This document shows, piece by piece, positions 1 to 7,840 of a stretch of 11,480 nucleotides of DNA (position 1 is its first letter; each line of letters starts with the position of its first letter). The translations under genes and the position numbers were made by a program. Location of the stretch: NCBI GenBank assembly GCA_001303705.1, contig LJUI01000078.1, forward strand, positions 1 through 11,480. Reading direction: 5' to 3'. Source of the DNA: a candidate division TA06 bacterium SM23_40 (GTDB taxonomy: Bacteria; LJUI01; SM1-40). The notes beneath the pieces were generated by a model that was not told the origin of the DNA, searched no databases, and saw only the letters and a program-made list of their open reading frames with translations.

Positions 1-248
1 CCCTGGAGGTCCAGAGCTTCTACGCGATTGGGGAGGTGATGCTGCCGAACGGCAACCCGTATACTGGCAATCCCGTGGTGGGGCCGCGGTCCATCACCCT
101 CCAGCCGGGTGGGTCCGCAACAGCACATGTAACGCACTTCATCCCATATAGCGCTCCTCTGGGGACGTACATCTACACGGGGACGATAGGGCTGCCGCCT
201 GATATCGTAATCGACAGCGACAGCTTCCAGTTTATCGTAACGCCATAG
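1..248 (+). CDS. Partial gene: C-terminal Ig-like module of a secreted protein
   Basis: This is the 3' end of a gene whose start lies left of the window. The reading frame is open from base 3 to the TAG at 246-248 and gives about 81 residues. A start at the GTG or ATG at 36-41 is unlikely, because the frame and the similarity continue upstream of it (LEVQSFYAIGEV aligns with the stretch before the core motif in the next gene). What is visible is the second half of the module also found at the C-termini of the genes at 439, 3278, 5626 and 9886(-): LPNGNPYTGNPVVGP, then ITLQPG, a His-x-x-x-Pro segment, APLGTYIYTG, and a DSDSFQFIV end. The role of the full protein cannot be told. By analogy with its neighbours it is probably secreted, with a different domain in front. 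The beta-sandwich nature of the module is inferred. Confidence 0.85.
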   Translation, partial: LEVQSFYAIGEVMLPNGNPYTGNPVVGPRSITLQPGGSATAHVTHFIPYSAPLGTYIYTGTIGLPPDIVIDSDSFQFIVTP

Positions 249-427
249 CGCGAGTTATGGCCCTGTAATGTGAATCACAATGTGAGTCGATGTCCACGGA
301 GTATCCACGAAACCCGGCGGACATGAGTACGAGGCAGATGGTCTGCCTTGAGAGCTGGACCTCTTCTGCTTTGTGCTCACGTCAGCCACTGTGTCCGTAG
401 TGACTATTTCCGCAACATACAGGAAAA

Positions 428-432
428 AGGAG
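428..432 (+). promoter_or_regulatory. Ribosome binding site that sets the start of the clan CD peptidase gene
   Basis: AGGAG lies 6 bases before the ATG at 439. The frame is open for 22 further codons upstream, to a GTG at 373. That GTG has no comparable site, and starting there would place the signal peptide internally. The 439 start is therefore preferred. Confidence 0.8.
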
Positions 433-438
433 CAGACC

Positions 439-3132
439 ATGAAACGGACAGCCCTCTTGCTCGCACCCCTCGCTGCACTCGTCTTCGGCATATCCATTGT
501 GGCTGTGCCCGGTGCGCTTGCCGGCATAGCCTCCGGTGACGAGGCGCTCCACCTTGTCCTCGACCAGGTCCTCGATAACGACACAAAGGGAAAGCGCGTC
601 TTCGTCTCATCTGAGTGTTTCTCCCCCGGGACACCGATCCACTCTTGGAAGGGTGAGATCTTCACCACCGATACGTATGGCTGGGTCGTCTTCATCGACG
701 ATATGGCAGCCGCGAACTGGGAGCATCCCGCACGATACGTATTCGTGGAGCGCGAAACCGGGTCCCTGCGCGTGTACCATGCCATGGTCCCGTTCAGGGA
801 TGAGGATGGGTACCGGGAGTACCCCACCGAGATGCAGCGGCTCGTGCTCGAAGCTCAGCAGCACCGCCTCTCCTTCGAGGGCCTCCCCAAGGCGCCCCCT
901 CGCGACGTGGGCATCAACTACGCCGTGCTCATGAGCGGCGGCGCCAGCATGTCGAACAACCATATTCGCTACTGGAACGACCTCTCGAACCTGTATATCG
1001 GACTGAATGTGCTGTATGGGTACCTCGACGAGAACATCTACGTCCTCTGCTCCGATGGCCTCGATCCGGCACCCGACCGGAGCAACGGGACGAACTCGCC
1101 TCCCGATCTCGACGGAGACGGGGATGACGACATCGACTATTCCTGCATCAAGGCCAATATCCAGCTCGTCTTCGATGAACTCGCCTCCATTATCACGCCA
1201 GAAGATCAACTCTTCGTCTTCACCACCGATCACGGCGGTTCCAACTCAGGGTGGAACGTCTATCTCAACCTCTGGAACTGGGAAGAGCTCCAGGATTGGG
1301 AGCTGAGAGATATGGTCGATGCTCTCCCGCCGTGTAACATGATCTTCACCATGGAGCAGTGCTACAGCGGCGGGTTCATGGACGATGTCTGCTGGGATCA
1401 TGACGGCCGAGTCTTCTCGTCGGCATGTCGGTACGACGAGGTTTCATACGCGTCAATGAACCTCGAATACGACGAGTATGTCTTTCACTGGACGGCCGCG
1501 GTGCGATGGGAGGACGCGTACGGAAATCCTGTCGATGCCGACCTCAATTCAGACGGGCTCATCGACATGGAGGAGGCATTCATTTACGCCGAGGCTCATG
1601 ATGTTCGACCAGAGACTCCGCAGTATGACGATAGACCAGAAGGCCTCGGAGCCTTGCTCACGCTCTTCGGCGGCATGCAGCTCGGCTTTATCGAGGGCTA
1701 CGTGACGGATGCAAACACGAGCCTCGGACTCGAAGCAGAGGTGGAGGTCCTGGGAGCCGGCCGGGGCACAAGCTGCGATACGAGCGGGTACTATCACCTC
1801 GTCGTGGAGGCGGAGACAACCTATACACTCGAGGCAAGCTGTTTCGGCTATGTCTCGGCGCAGGGGTCGATCTTCGTCCCCGAGGGCCAAACCGTTCAGC
1901 TCGATTTCGCGCTCGATCCCGCGGCCACCGGGACGCTCGAGGGAACGGTCACGAGCACCCAGACCTTCCTCCCCATAGAGGGAGCGGAGATCACCATCCT
2001 CGAGACGCCGCTCGATCCGGTGTACACGAATGCACAGGGGTTCTATGCACTCGACCTGCCCGGAGGTGCGAGTTACGACGTCCGCGCCTCGGCGCTCGGT
2101 CACGAACCACAGGTGGCCGAGGCGGTGTACGTGGCACAGGGCACCACGACCACGCTCGATTTCGCCCTCAATCCCTGGCCCAGGATCTTGATCTGGGAGG
2201 CTGACCTCTCTCCCGTAAGCGGAGCCAGACAACAGGAGGCACTCGCCGCGCGAGGATTGGGCTCCATCATCTCGACCGATCTCCTAACCTTCGGCGATCT
2301 CAGCTACTTCGACGCCGTCTTCGTCAATGTCGGCATCTACCCGTCGAACTACGTGATTCCGGAGAATTCGGCCGAGGCATTGGCCTTCGAGACATACATC
2401 GAGAACGGCGGTAACGCGTACCTCGAGGGCGGCGACGTCTGGTACTACGATCCGATGGTCGGGGGCCACGACTTCGCCCCGCTCTTCTCGATCAACGCCA
2501 CGGCCGACGGGAGCGCCGATCTGAACTCGGTAGCGGGCCAGGCCAACACTCTGATGCCCGGCGTTGGCGGCATGTGGTTCAACTACACGGGAGAAAACAA
2601 CTGGATAGACCACATCATGCCGATCTCGCCGGCCGAGCTCGTCTTCAGCAATGCAGAGAACAGTGACCCCATAGCCGTGGCGAATGCCAACTCGTACGGC
2701 GGCCATACGCTCGGCGCATCGTTCGAGTTTGGCGGATTGGTGGATGGATCATCTACGCGTGAGGCGCTGATGGCGGAGATCGTCGAGTTCTTCGGCCTGA
2801 CGCTCAGTCTCGATCTCGTCCCTGATGCGGTCACCGTGCACCGGGGTGAGAGCCTCGGGTTCACGGCGAACATCACCAACCACGGGCTCACGCAGCAATC
2901 CATATACGGGTTGGGCGAGGTCACCCTCCCCAGCGGCAATCCGTATCCCGGGAATCCAGTCGACGGTCCTGTGTTGATCACGCTCGAGCCGGGCGAAACG
3001 AAGACGATCTATCGGTCTCACATCGTGCCGGAAATCGCCCCGCTGGGGGAGTACACCTATACGGGAAAGCTCGGGCTGCCGCCCGACAATCTGTTGGCAG
3101 AGGATGAATTCCACTTCATCGTCGAGCCATGA
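439..3132 (+). CDS. Secreted clan CD (C13/legumain-like) cysteine peptidase with GATase1-like domain and shared C-terminal module
   Basis: The product has 897 residues from the ATG at 439. Residues 1-30 form a signal peptide (MKRT, a long hydrophobic stretch, then an Ala-rich cleavage region), so it is exported. Residues about 155-330 look like a clan CD cysteine peptidase. The His box TTDHGGS has His265 and the Cys box MEQCYSGGF has Cys308; both follow hydrophobic strands, and the 43-residue spacing is close to legumain and caspases. Two Asp-rich stretches could bind calcium: DLDGDGDDDID just before the His box, and DLNSDGLIDMEE (368-379), a textbook EF-hand or dockerin-type loop. Residues about 415-496 and 497-579 are two carboxypeptidase-regulatory-like beta domains (EGYVTD and EGTVTS starts). 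Residues about 581-788 are GATase1-like (YIENGGNAYLEGGD) but show no obvious nucleophilic Cys, so this domain may be non-catalytic. Residues 790-897 are the shared C-terminal module (LPSGNPYPGNPVDGP). The same last two domains end the gene at 9886(-). The peptidase call is strong at motif level; substrate and exact family are unknown, and a gingipain/caspase-type relative is the alternative. Confidence 0.93.
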   Translation: MKRTALLLAPLAALVFGISIVAVPGALAGIASGDEALHLVLDQVLDNDTKGKRVFVSSECFSPGTPIHSWKGEIFTTDTYGWVVFIDDMAAANWEHPARYVFVERETGSLRVYHAMVPFRDEDGYREYPTEMQRLVLEAQQHRLSFEGLPKAPPRDVGINYAVLMSGGASMSNNHIRYWNDLSNLYIGLNVLYGYLDENIYVLCSDGLDPAPDRSNGTNSPPDLDGDGDDDIDYSCIKANIQLVFDELASIITPEDQLFVFTTDHGGSNSGWNVYLNLWNWEELQDWELRDMVDALPPCNMIFTMEQCYSGGFMDDVCWDHDGRVFSSACRYDEVSYASMNLEYDEYVFHWTAAVRWEDAYGNPVDADLNSDGLIDMEEAFIYAEAHDVRPETPQYDDRPEGLGALLTLFGGMQLGFIEGYVTDANTSLGLEAEVEVLGAGRGTSCDTSGYYHLVVEAETTYTLEASCFGYVSAQGSIFVPEGQTVQLDFALDPAATGTLEGTVTSTQTFLPIEGAEITILETPLDPVYTNAQGFYALDLPGGASYDVRASALGHEPQVAEAVYVAQGTTTTLDFALNPWPRILIWEADLSPVSGARQQEALAARGLGSIISTDLLTFGDLSYFDAVFVNVGIYPSNYVIPENSAEALAFETYIENGGNAYLEGGDVWYYDPMVGGHDFAPLFSINATADGSADLNSVAGQANTLMPGVGGMWFNYTGENNWIDHIMPISPAELVFSNAENSDPIAVANANSYGGHTLGASFEFGGLVDGSSTREALMAEIVEFFGLTLSLDLVPDAVTVHRGESLGFTANITNHGLTQQSIYGLGEVTLPSGNPYPGNPVDGPVLITLEPGETKTIYRSHIVPEIAPLGEYTYTGKLGLPPDNLLAEDEFHFIVEP

Positions 3133-3277
3133 TGCAGATGGCGTTAGTAGGTGGCGGCGTTAGCAATCGAAGACCGATTCGCACAAGATTGAGTTCACCG
3201 GCCTCGCCCCTGCAGCACTGCTCCGGGATCGAGCCCCTGTTCCGGGCGGCAGCTGCGAACGTGAAAGGAGAGTTACG

Positions 3278-5341
3278 ATGAAGCCAGCACACTTCGTTGC
3301 TTCACTCATCGCCCTAGCGGCTCTTTCAGCCGCTGCCTGGGGATCTCAGCCCACGCCCCTTCAGGGCCCTCCAGAGGTCCCCTATCCTGTCTGGCATGAC
3401 AAGCCGTTCACTCTCTTTCCCGGCCCCCACGGGTTGGGCGACGAGGGCCGCGAGCCGGATGACTTCGACGTACTCGCCTACGACACGGATATGGAGATCG
3501 ATTTCCCATCGCAGACGATCGACGCCATAGAACTGCTCACCATCGAGAGCCTCATCGATGATCTCACGCAGGTGGAGCTGGACCTCGTCGACCTGACAGT
3601 CGACTATGTGCTGCGCGACGGGAATATCGTCGCATTCAGCCACGTGGGGGATGTACTCACGATCAGCCTCGATGTTCCGTTCAATACGGGTGAGGTCTTC
3701 ACCCTGGAAATCGGGTACCACGGCCATCCCGGCCATGAATCGTGGGGAGGCTTCTTCTTCACCTATGGCGCCTATGGAGCCAAGATCGTCTTCAACGTTG
3801 GGGCGGGCCTGTATGTTGATCCCCCGTCCATGGGCCGATACTGGATCCCTTCACACGATGTGCCCCACGATAAGGCGACTTCGGAAATGCGCGTCACCGT
3901 TCCCCTTGGTTGGACGGTGGGCTCCAACGGGCTCCTCGTGAGCGTCGACACGCTGGCCTCGGATGTGACATGGCACTGGTCGGAGCCGCATCAGATCGCG
4001 ACGTACTTGATCTCTATGGCTGCGTGCGAGAACTACACAACCTTCTCCCACTACTACCATCCGGATCGTCAGGACAGTATGGAAGTGATCTACTTCGTCT
4101 ATCCGCAGGATCTCTCGAAGGCGCAGATCGACTTCCAGAATGTCGTCGACATGATCGACTTCTACTCGAGCACCTATTATCCCTATCCGTTCGATAAGTA
4201 CGGCATAGCAGAGGTGGTCCTGAGCGGCGCCATGGAGCACCAGACGTTGACGGCATACGGGCAGAGCCTGATCACAGGTAATCTGCAATATGAGTGGATC
4301 ACCGCCCATGAGCTAGCGCACATGTGGTGGGGAGACATGGTGACACTCGGCGACTGGCGGGACATCTGGCTCAACGAGGGGTTCGCGTCGTACTTCGATC
4401 CACTGTACGTGGAGTACAAGTACGGCTGGAATGCTTTCCAGGCCCGGATGGCGTCCTATCGCAATTCGTACTTCATAGAGGATCAGTGGTCCCGCTTTCC
4501 GATCTACGATCCCCTCTGGATGTGGGGAGCGACGGTGTACGACAAAGGGGCGTGGGTGCTCCACATGCTGCGCTACGTGGTGGGTCATGATACCTTCGTC
4601 GATATCATGTACACCTATGCCGACACGTATACGTATGGCGTCGCCGTGACCCCGGACTTCCAGGGAGTCTGCGAACAGGTCTCGGGCCTCGACCTCGAGT
4701 GGTTTTTCCAGCAGTGGATCTATGAGGCAGGGTATCCGGAGTATGAGTACAGCTGGTATCAGGCGCCCCTGCCGAACGGGAAGCACATGGTGGGGGTACA
4801 CATCGACCAGGTGCAGCAGAATGCGCCTGTCTTCACGATGCCCCTGGAGATTACGATCGAGACGACGGGCGGAGAGGTCACCGAACGGATCGACATAGAC
4901 TCCGACTCGGTGGATTGGAATACGATGGTTGCCGACGCCCCGACAGATGTACTCGTCGACCGAGATAACTGGGTGCTAAAGAAGAGCACGGAGGTTTTGC
5001 CCCCGACGATCGGGATCGCCACCGCCCCCAAAGGCGGCGCCATACAGATCCCGCCCCAGGGCGGGAGCTTCGAGTACTGGGCGGTCGTCACCAATACCAC
5101 CGGCTCGGGCCAGGACTTCAGGGCCTGGACCGACGTGACGCTCCCGGGCGGCGGAACCTATGGCCCGGTCGTCGGACCGATCACGATCCATCTGGATCCG
5201 GGTCAGACGGTCGTCGTGTCCCGCTCCGAGTATGTGCCCGGCGGAGCCGGCCCGGGTATCTACTGCTATAATGCGTATGTCGCCGATCTCGGCATGAATG
5301 TCATGGACCAGTCGAGCTTCCCGTTCGAGAAGCTCCAATAA
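3278..5341 (+). CDS. Secreted M1 family zinc metallopeptidase (aminopeptidase) with divergent C-terminal module
   Basis: The product has 687 residues. The ATG at 3278 follows AAAGGAG by 7 bases. Residues 1-22 are a signal peptide ending in AAAWG. The M1 signature is complete: exopeptidase motif GAMEH (317-321), zinc site HELAH (344-348), the third ligand Glu367 in NEGFASY exactly 18 residues after the second His, and the transition-state Tyr421 in VYDKGAWVLHML. It should therefore be an active zinc aminopeptidase that removes N-terminal residues from peptides outside the cytoplasm. The classical motif is GxMEN; a His in last place is seen in many bacterial M1 enzymes, as I recall them. The catalytic part ends near residue 570, without the long helical C-terminal domain of PepN-type enzymes. 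Residues about 575-687 align with the module of the neighbouring genes but have drifted: LPGGGTYGPVVGP replaces LPNGNPYxGNPxxGP, and the usual DxDxFxF end is altered. It lies 145 bp after the clan CD peptidase gene, with no clear terminator between them, so co-transcription is possible. Confidence 0.96.
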   Translation: MKPAHFVASLIALAALSAAAWGSQPTPLQGPPEVPYPVWHDKPFTLFPGPHGLGDEGREPDDFDVLAYDTDMEIDFPSQTIDAIELLTIESLIDDLTQVELDLVDLTVDYVLRDGNIVAFSHVGDVLTISLDVPFNTGEVFTLEIGYHGHPGHESWGGFFFTYGAYGAKIVFNVGAGLYVDPPSMGRYWIPSHDVPHDKATSEMRVTVPLGWTVGSNGLLVSVDTLASDVTWHWSEPHQIATYLISMAACENYTTFSHYYHPDRQDSMEVIYFVYPQDLSKAQIDFQNVVDMIDFYSSTYYPYPFDKYGIAEVVLSGAMEHQTLTAYGQSLITGNLQYEWITAHELAHMWWGDMVTLGDWRDIWLNEGFASYFDPLYVEYKYGWNAFQARMASYRNSYFIEDQWSRFPIYDPLWMWGATVYDKGAWVLHMLRYVVGHDTFVDIMYTYADTYTYGVAVTPDFQGVCEQVSGLDLEWFFQQWIYEAGYPEYEYSWYQAPLPNGKHMVGVHIDQVQQNAPVFTMPLEITIETTGGEVTERIDIDSDSVDWNTMVADAPTDVLVDRDNWVLKKSTEVLPPTIGIATAPKGGAIQIPPQGGSFEYWAVVTNTTGSGQDFRAWTDVTLPGGGTYGPVVGPITIHLDPGQTVVVSRSEYVPGGAGPGIYCYNAYVADLGMNVMDQSSFPFEKLQ

Positions 5342-5475
5342 GGCTTCAATAGAGAGAACAGGTGCGGTGGGCTGCGATGCGGTCGATACCGGCAGATGAA
5401 GGGCCAACTTGCGGCAGGACCGGTCTGAATCGACTCATCGCAGCTCCCGATTTCCTGGGCCGGGATACTGGAACG

Positions 5476-5603
5476 AGTTCACGGACCAGAAGGTTCACGG
5501 ACCAGGAGGTTCATGGACCAGGAGGTTCATGGACCAGGAGGTCCCCGAACCAGGAGGTTCCCGGATCTGGAGGGCCCCGAACCAAGAGGTTCCCGGACCA
5601 CGG
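5476..5603. repeat. Tandem array of eight 16-bp units in the leader of the propeller gene
   Basis: Eight head-to-tail units start at 5476, 5492, 5508, 5524, 5540, 5556, 5572 and 5588. The best-conserved unit is GGTTCATGGACCAGGA; units 3 and 4 are identical and the outer ones have diverged. Each unit holds an imperfect dyad, GGTTC-two bases-GGACC. Since 16 is not a multiple of 3, the array reads in all three frames and is not a protein repeat. It ends 22 bases before the ATG at 5626, right beside the ribosome binding site. Possible roles are a set of operator sites, an RNA leader structure, or slippage-prone filler; none is shown by the sequence. Confidence 0.9.
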
Positions 5604-5610
5604 GGAGAAC

Positions 5611-5618
5611 GGAGGAGA
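5611..5618 (+). promoter_or_regulatory. Ribosome binding site that sets the start of the propeller gene
   Basis: GGAGGAGA lies 7 bases before the ATG at 5626. The frame stays open upstream to a GTG at 5362, adding 88 codons. Those codons run through the 16-bp repeat array and give a low-complexity Arg/Pro/Gly/Thr sequence in front of an otherwise perfect signal peptide. The short form starting at 5626 is much more likely. Confidence 0.85.
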
Positions 5619-5625
5619 ATGTACC

Positions 5626-7377
5626 ATGAGGCTATTGAGTTGGGCGGCGAACCCGTGCCTGGCAGTGCTGCTCGCACTGATCATCTCCGGCCTTGGGAGC
5701 GAGGCCCTGGCCGCGATCCCCCTCGAGACGAGCCCGGCCTGGACGTCAATCGACGACAACTACTCGACCGGGGGCTTCTGGGGCGACATCGACGGAGACG
5801 GCTGGCTCGATCTCGCTGTCGGGAACGGCAACGACATGGATTTCGATCCCGACAACGTCTTTTTCAATCAGGAGGGTATGCTCGAGCTGACGCCGTCCTG
5901 GGTCTCGAGTGACCTCAACTGCGGAGCTCACATACACCTCGGCGACATCGACAAGGATGGAGGCCTCGACCTCGCTATCGGGAATCTCGGATACTACCTC
6001 CAGGGATTCCCTCCTCTGGCCGATGAGGTCTACTTCAATCAGGGGACTACATTCGAGCTCCTTCCGTCCTGGCAGACAGACGACGTCAACAATACGTTCG
6101 GAATCGCCCTCGGCGACCCGAATGGCGACGGCTACCTGGACTTCACGGCTGCGAATGGGATGGGGTATACGAGCACTCCGCAGGCCAACGACATCTACTT
6201 CAACAGCGGCGGAATCCTAGAAACAAGCCCCTCGTGGACCTCGGACGAGATCGACAATTCGATGGATGTGGCCTGGGGTGACATCGACAACGACGGGGAT
6301 CTGGACCTGGCCGTGGGAAACGAGCTGACGTTCGACCGCGTCTACTACAACAATGACGGTGTCGTCGAGACGTCCGCCTCATGGAGCAGCACGTACAACG
6401 ACGACGCGATCGCCATCGCCTGGGGCGACGTTGACGGAGATGGGTATCTTGATCTGGCGGTGGCAAACAACGATCAGCTGGGGGGGAGCGGGTACTTCAC
6501 GCTGTACGAGAATCAGGGAGGGTCCCTCTCCTCAATGCCGATCTGGTACAGCCAGTGGGCCGGCTATGCGTCGTACGTCTCGTTCGCGGATGTGGACAAT
6601 GATGAGGATTTCGATCTGGCCGCCGGAGGCTGGTGGGAGCCGTGCAGGATCTACGAGAATGTCAACGGATCCCTGACGACATGGCCTGCCTGGACCTCGG
6701 CAACATCGAGCGTGATCGAGGCGATGGTCTGGGGCGACGTCGATAACGACGGGTTGGTGACGGTATACGAGGAGGCGAAGTATGCTGATGGCGTGATGAA
6801 GGTCTTCTACGTCGATCATTGGCCATTCCATGAGCTTCTCGACGTAACCGTGGGCGGCACGAGCCTCCCGATCACCGAGTTCTGCTACGACCCGAACTCG
6901 GGCTGGATATCGCTCGCAGCTCCGCCGCCGGTCGGATACAGCGTCAGTTTCACATACCGCTATTCAGAGGATCTCGATCTTGCTGTGACCAACTGGGACC
7001 ACTACGTCGGCAACTACCTGTTCCTCAACTCACCGGACTATCCGGAGATCACGGTACGCTTCACTACCTACGAGGCCTCTGTGCCCCGAGGAGGAGAACT
7101 CGACTACTGGGCAGAGGTGACGAACCACACGGCTCAGCCACAAACCTTCTGGGGCGCGGCCTACCTGACCCTGCCCAACGGGAACCCCTATCAGGGCAAT
7201 CCGATCGTCGGGCCGGTCCAGATCACCCTCAGTTCTCACGAGTCGAGAGAGGTACACATGACGCACGACGTACCGCCGACCACCCCCCTCGGGACGTTCA
7301 CCTACACCGTCAAGGTCGGCCATCCACCGAACACCCTCATCGACTCCGACACATTCACCTTCACCACCCTCCCCTAA
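5626..7377 (+). CDS. Secreted seven-bladed VCBS/FG-GAP-like propeller protein with inserted domain and shared C-terminal module
   Basis: The product has 583 residues from the ATG at 5626; residues 1-30 form a signal peptide ending SEALA. Seven repeats follow, each of roughly 50 residues: a SW-T/S start, a W/F/L-GD-x-DxDG-x-LDLAVGN calcium-binding core, and a VYFNxxG strand. Clear cores include GDIDGDGWLDLAVGN, GDIDNDGDLDLAVGN and GDVDGDGYLDLAVAN. Seven units fit a closed beta-propeller of the VCBS/FG-GAP type, as in integrin-like and tachylectin-like binding proteins. In the seventh, GDVDNDG is parted from its continuation DLDLAVTNWD by 72 residues (377-448), encoded at 6754-6969, so a small domain appears inserted in the blade 7 calcium loop. 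Residues 473-583 are the shared module, here very canonical (LPNGNPYQGNPIVGP, PLGTFTYT, DSDTFTFT). No catalytic motif is seen; extracellular ligand or glycan binding is inferred. The leader of 284 bp carries the 16-bp repeat array. Confidence 0.93.
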   Translation: MRLLSWAANPCLAVLLALIISGLGSEALAAIPLETSPAWTSIDDNYSTGGFWGDIDGDGWLDLAVGNGNDMDFDPDNVFFNQEGMLELTPSWVSSDLNCGAHIHLGDIDKDGGLDLAIGNLGYYLQGFPPLADEVYFNQGTTFELLPSWQTDDVNNTFGIALGDPNGDGYLDFTAANGMGYTSTPQANDIYFNSGGILETSPSWTSDEIDNSMDVAWGDIDNDGDLDLAVGNELTFDRVYYNNDGVVETSASWSSTYNDDAIAIAWGDVDGDGYLDLAVANNDQLGGSGYFTLYENQGGSLSSMPIWYSQWAGYASYVSFADVDNDEDFDLAAGGWWEPCRIYENVNGSLTTWPAWTSATSSVIEAMVWGDVDNDGLVTVYEEAKYADGVMKVFYVDHWPFHELLDVTVGGTSLPITEFCYDPNSGWISLAAPPPVGYSVSFTYRYSEDLDLAVTNWDHYVGNYLFLNSPDYPEITVRFTTYEASVPRGGELDYWAEVTNHTAQPQTFWGAAYLTLPNGNPYQGNPIVGPVQITLSSHESREVHMTHDVPPTTPLGTFTYTVKVGHPPNTLIDSDTFTFTTLP

Positions 7378-7382
7378 CCAAC

Positions 7383-7500
7383 CGGGGACGTTGGTAGGTT
7401 CGGAAGGTTACTGCCTAAACAATCGGGGACGTTGGTAGGTTCGGAAGGTTACCATACAGAAACGGTTCCATAACCTTCTGTTCCTACCAACGTCCCTTTC
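7383..7500. repeat. REP-like repeat cluster 1 (two direct copies and one inverted copy)
   Basis: Two identical 29-bp copies lie at 7383-7411 and 7424-7452, with starts 41 bp apart. The core is GGGGACGTTGGTAGG, then four bases, then GGAAGGTTAC. A third, slightly diverged copy lies on the opposite strand at about 7471-7500, so copy 2 and copy 3 can fold into a long hairpin over a loop of about 18 bases. The cluster starts 5 bases after the stop codon of the propeller gene. A close relative occurs at 9727-9885. This layout resembles REP/BIME-type palindromic repeats, which in other bacteria are spread by RAYT (IS200/IS605-related) transposases. No transposase gene is in the window, so the mobile origin is inference. 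It may also act as a transcription terminator or mRNA 3' stabiliser. Confidence 0.88.
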
Positions 7501-7513
7501 GATACATTTTGTG

Positions 7514-7542
7514 TTGACGTGGGGGCTTTGCTGGTGTACAGT
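7514..7542 (+). promoter_or_regulatory. Candidate sigma70-like promoter for the gene at 7859
   Basis: TTGACG (7514-7519) and TACAGT (7537-7542) are separated by exactly 17 bases, matching the sigma70 consensus at 5 of 6 and 4 of 6 positions. Transcription would start near 7549 and give a leader of about 310 bases containing the hairpin and the inverted repeat described separately. If the organism uses a Bacteroidetes-like sigma factor, this consensus would not apply. Confidence 0.35.
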
Positions 7543-7717
7543 CACTATCAGGGGTCCCGACGAAGTCGACTGTGGAGGTGGGTCTAAGAGGGGCCAGTTC
7601 AGGGATTTGCACGACCAACAGCAGGGCGCCCCGCTGCCCGGGCCTGTTCTGACTGTCTCAAGTACGGCTTACTATTCGCCAGACGCGGCTTCGAACGAAA
7701 CCCGATGCCCTCCCATC

Positions 7718-7750
7718 GACCCGAGCAGCAGTGCTCGGGTCTCTCTATTC
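7718..7750 (+). terminator. GC-rich hairpin with pyrimidine-rich tail (terminator or attenuator candidate)
   Basis: GACCCGAGCA (7718-7727) and TGCTCGGGTC (7732-7741) form a perfect 10-bp stem with a 4-base loop, followed by TCTCTATTC. The stem is strong, but the tail has few consecutive T residues. It could end read-through from the propeller gene, or, if transcription starts near 7549, act as a leader hairpin of the gene at 7859. Confidence 0.45.
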
Positions 7751-7782
7751 GCGGCCCGGGGCGAGACCATTCCGTGCTTGTC

Positions 7783-7840
7783 TTCGCCGATTCGGGAAGA
7801 GAGTCGTCTGTCGGTGTGACGGAGATCTTGAATCGGCGAA
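7783..7840 (+). promoter_or_regulatory. 11-bp inverted repeat beside the ribosome binding site of the 7859 gene
   Basis: TTCGCCGATTC (7783-7793) and GAATCGGCGAA (7830-7840) are exact reverse complements separated by 36 bases. The right arm ends two bases before AGGAGG (7843-7848), the strong ribosome binding site of the gene starting at 7859. In RNA the stem would leave that site just outside the helix, so it could affect translation; as DNA it could be a spaced operator. Function is not shown. Confidence 0.6.

Noticed and set aside
269-279. Palindrome TGTGAATCACA downstream of the first gene, resembling a CRP half-site pair
   Set aside because: The centre is one base instead of six, so it does not fit a CRP site, and an 11-bp imperfect palindrome is expected by chance. 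No promoter is apparent next to it.
373-438. N-terminal extension of the clan CD peptidase to the GTG at 373
   Set aside because: It lacks a ribosome binding site and would bury a clear signal peptide; the ATG at 439 has AGGAG at the right distance.
255-1233. Long minus-strand frames opposite the clan CD peptidase gene
   Set aside because: They are mirror frames of a strongly supported plus-strand gene. Their Arg/His-rich translations have no motif, signal peptide or ribosome binding site.
3133-3277. Possible terminator between the clan CD peptidase and M1 genes
   Set aside because: Several short GC-rich complementary pieces occur (near 3210-3255), but none forms a clean stem followed by a T run.
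5476-5603. Short CRISPR-like array
   Set aside because: Units follow each other without spacers and are only 16 bp long; there is no cas gene in the window.
5362-5625. 88-codon N-terminal extension of the propeller protein
   Set aside because: It is encoded by the 16-bp tandem repeat read in one of three open frames, is low-complexity, and precedes a perfect ribosome binding site and signal peptide at 5626.
7511-7819. 102-codon plus-strand frame in the leader of the 7859 gene
   Set aside because: It starts with a GTG inside the promoter-like sequence, has no ribosome binding site, runs through the hairpin, and its composition does not look like a protein.
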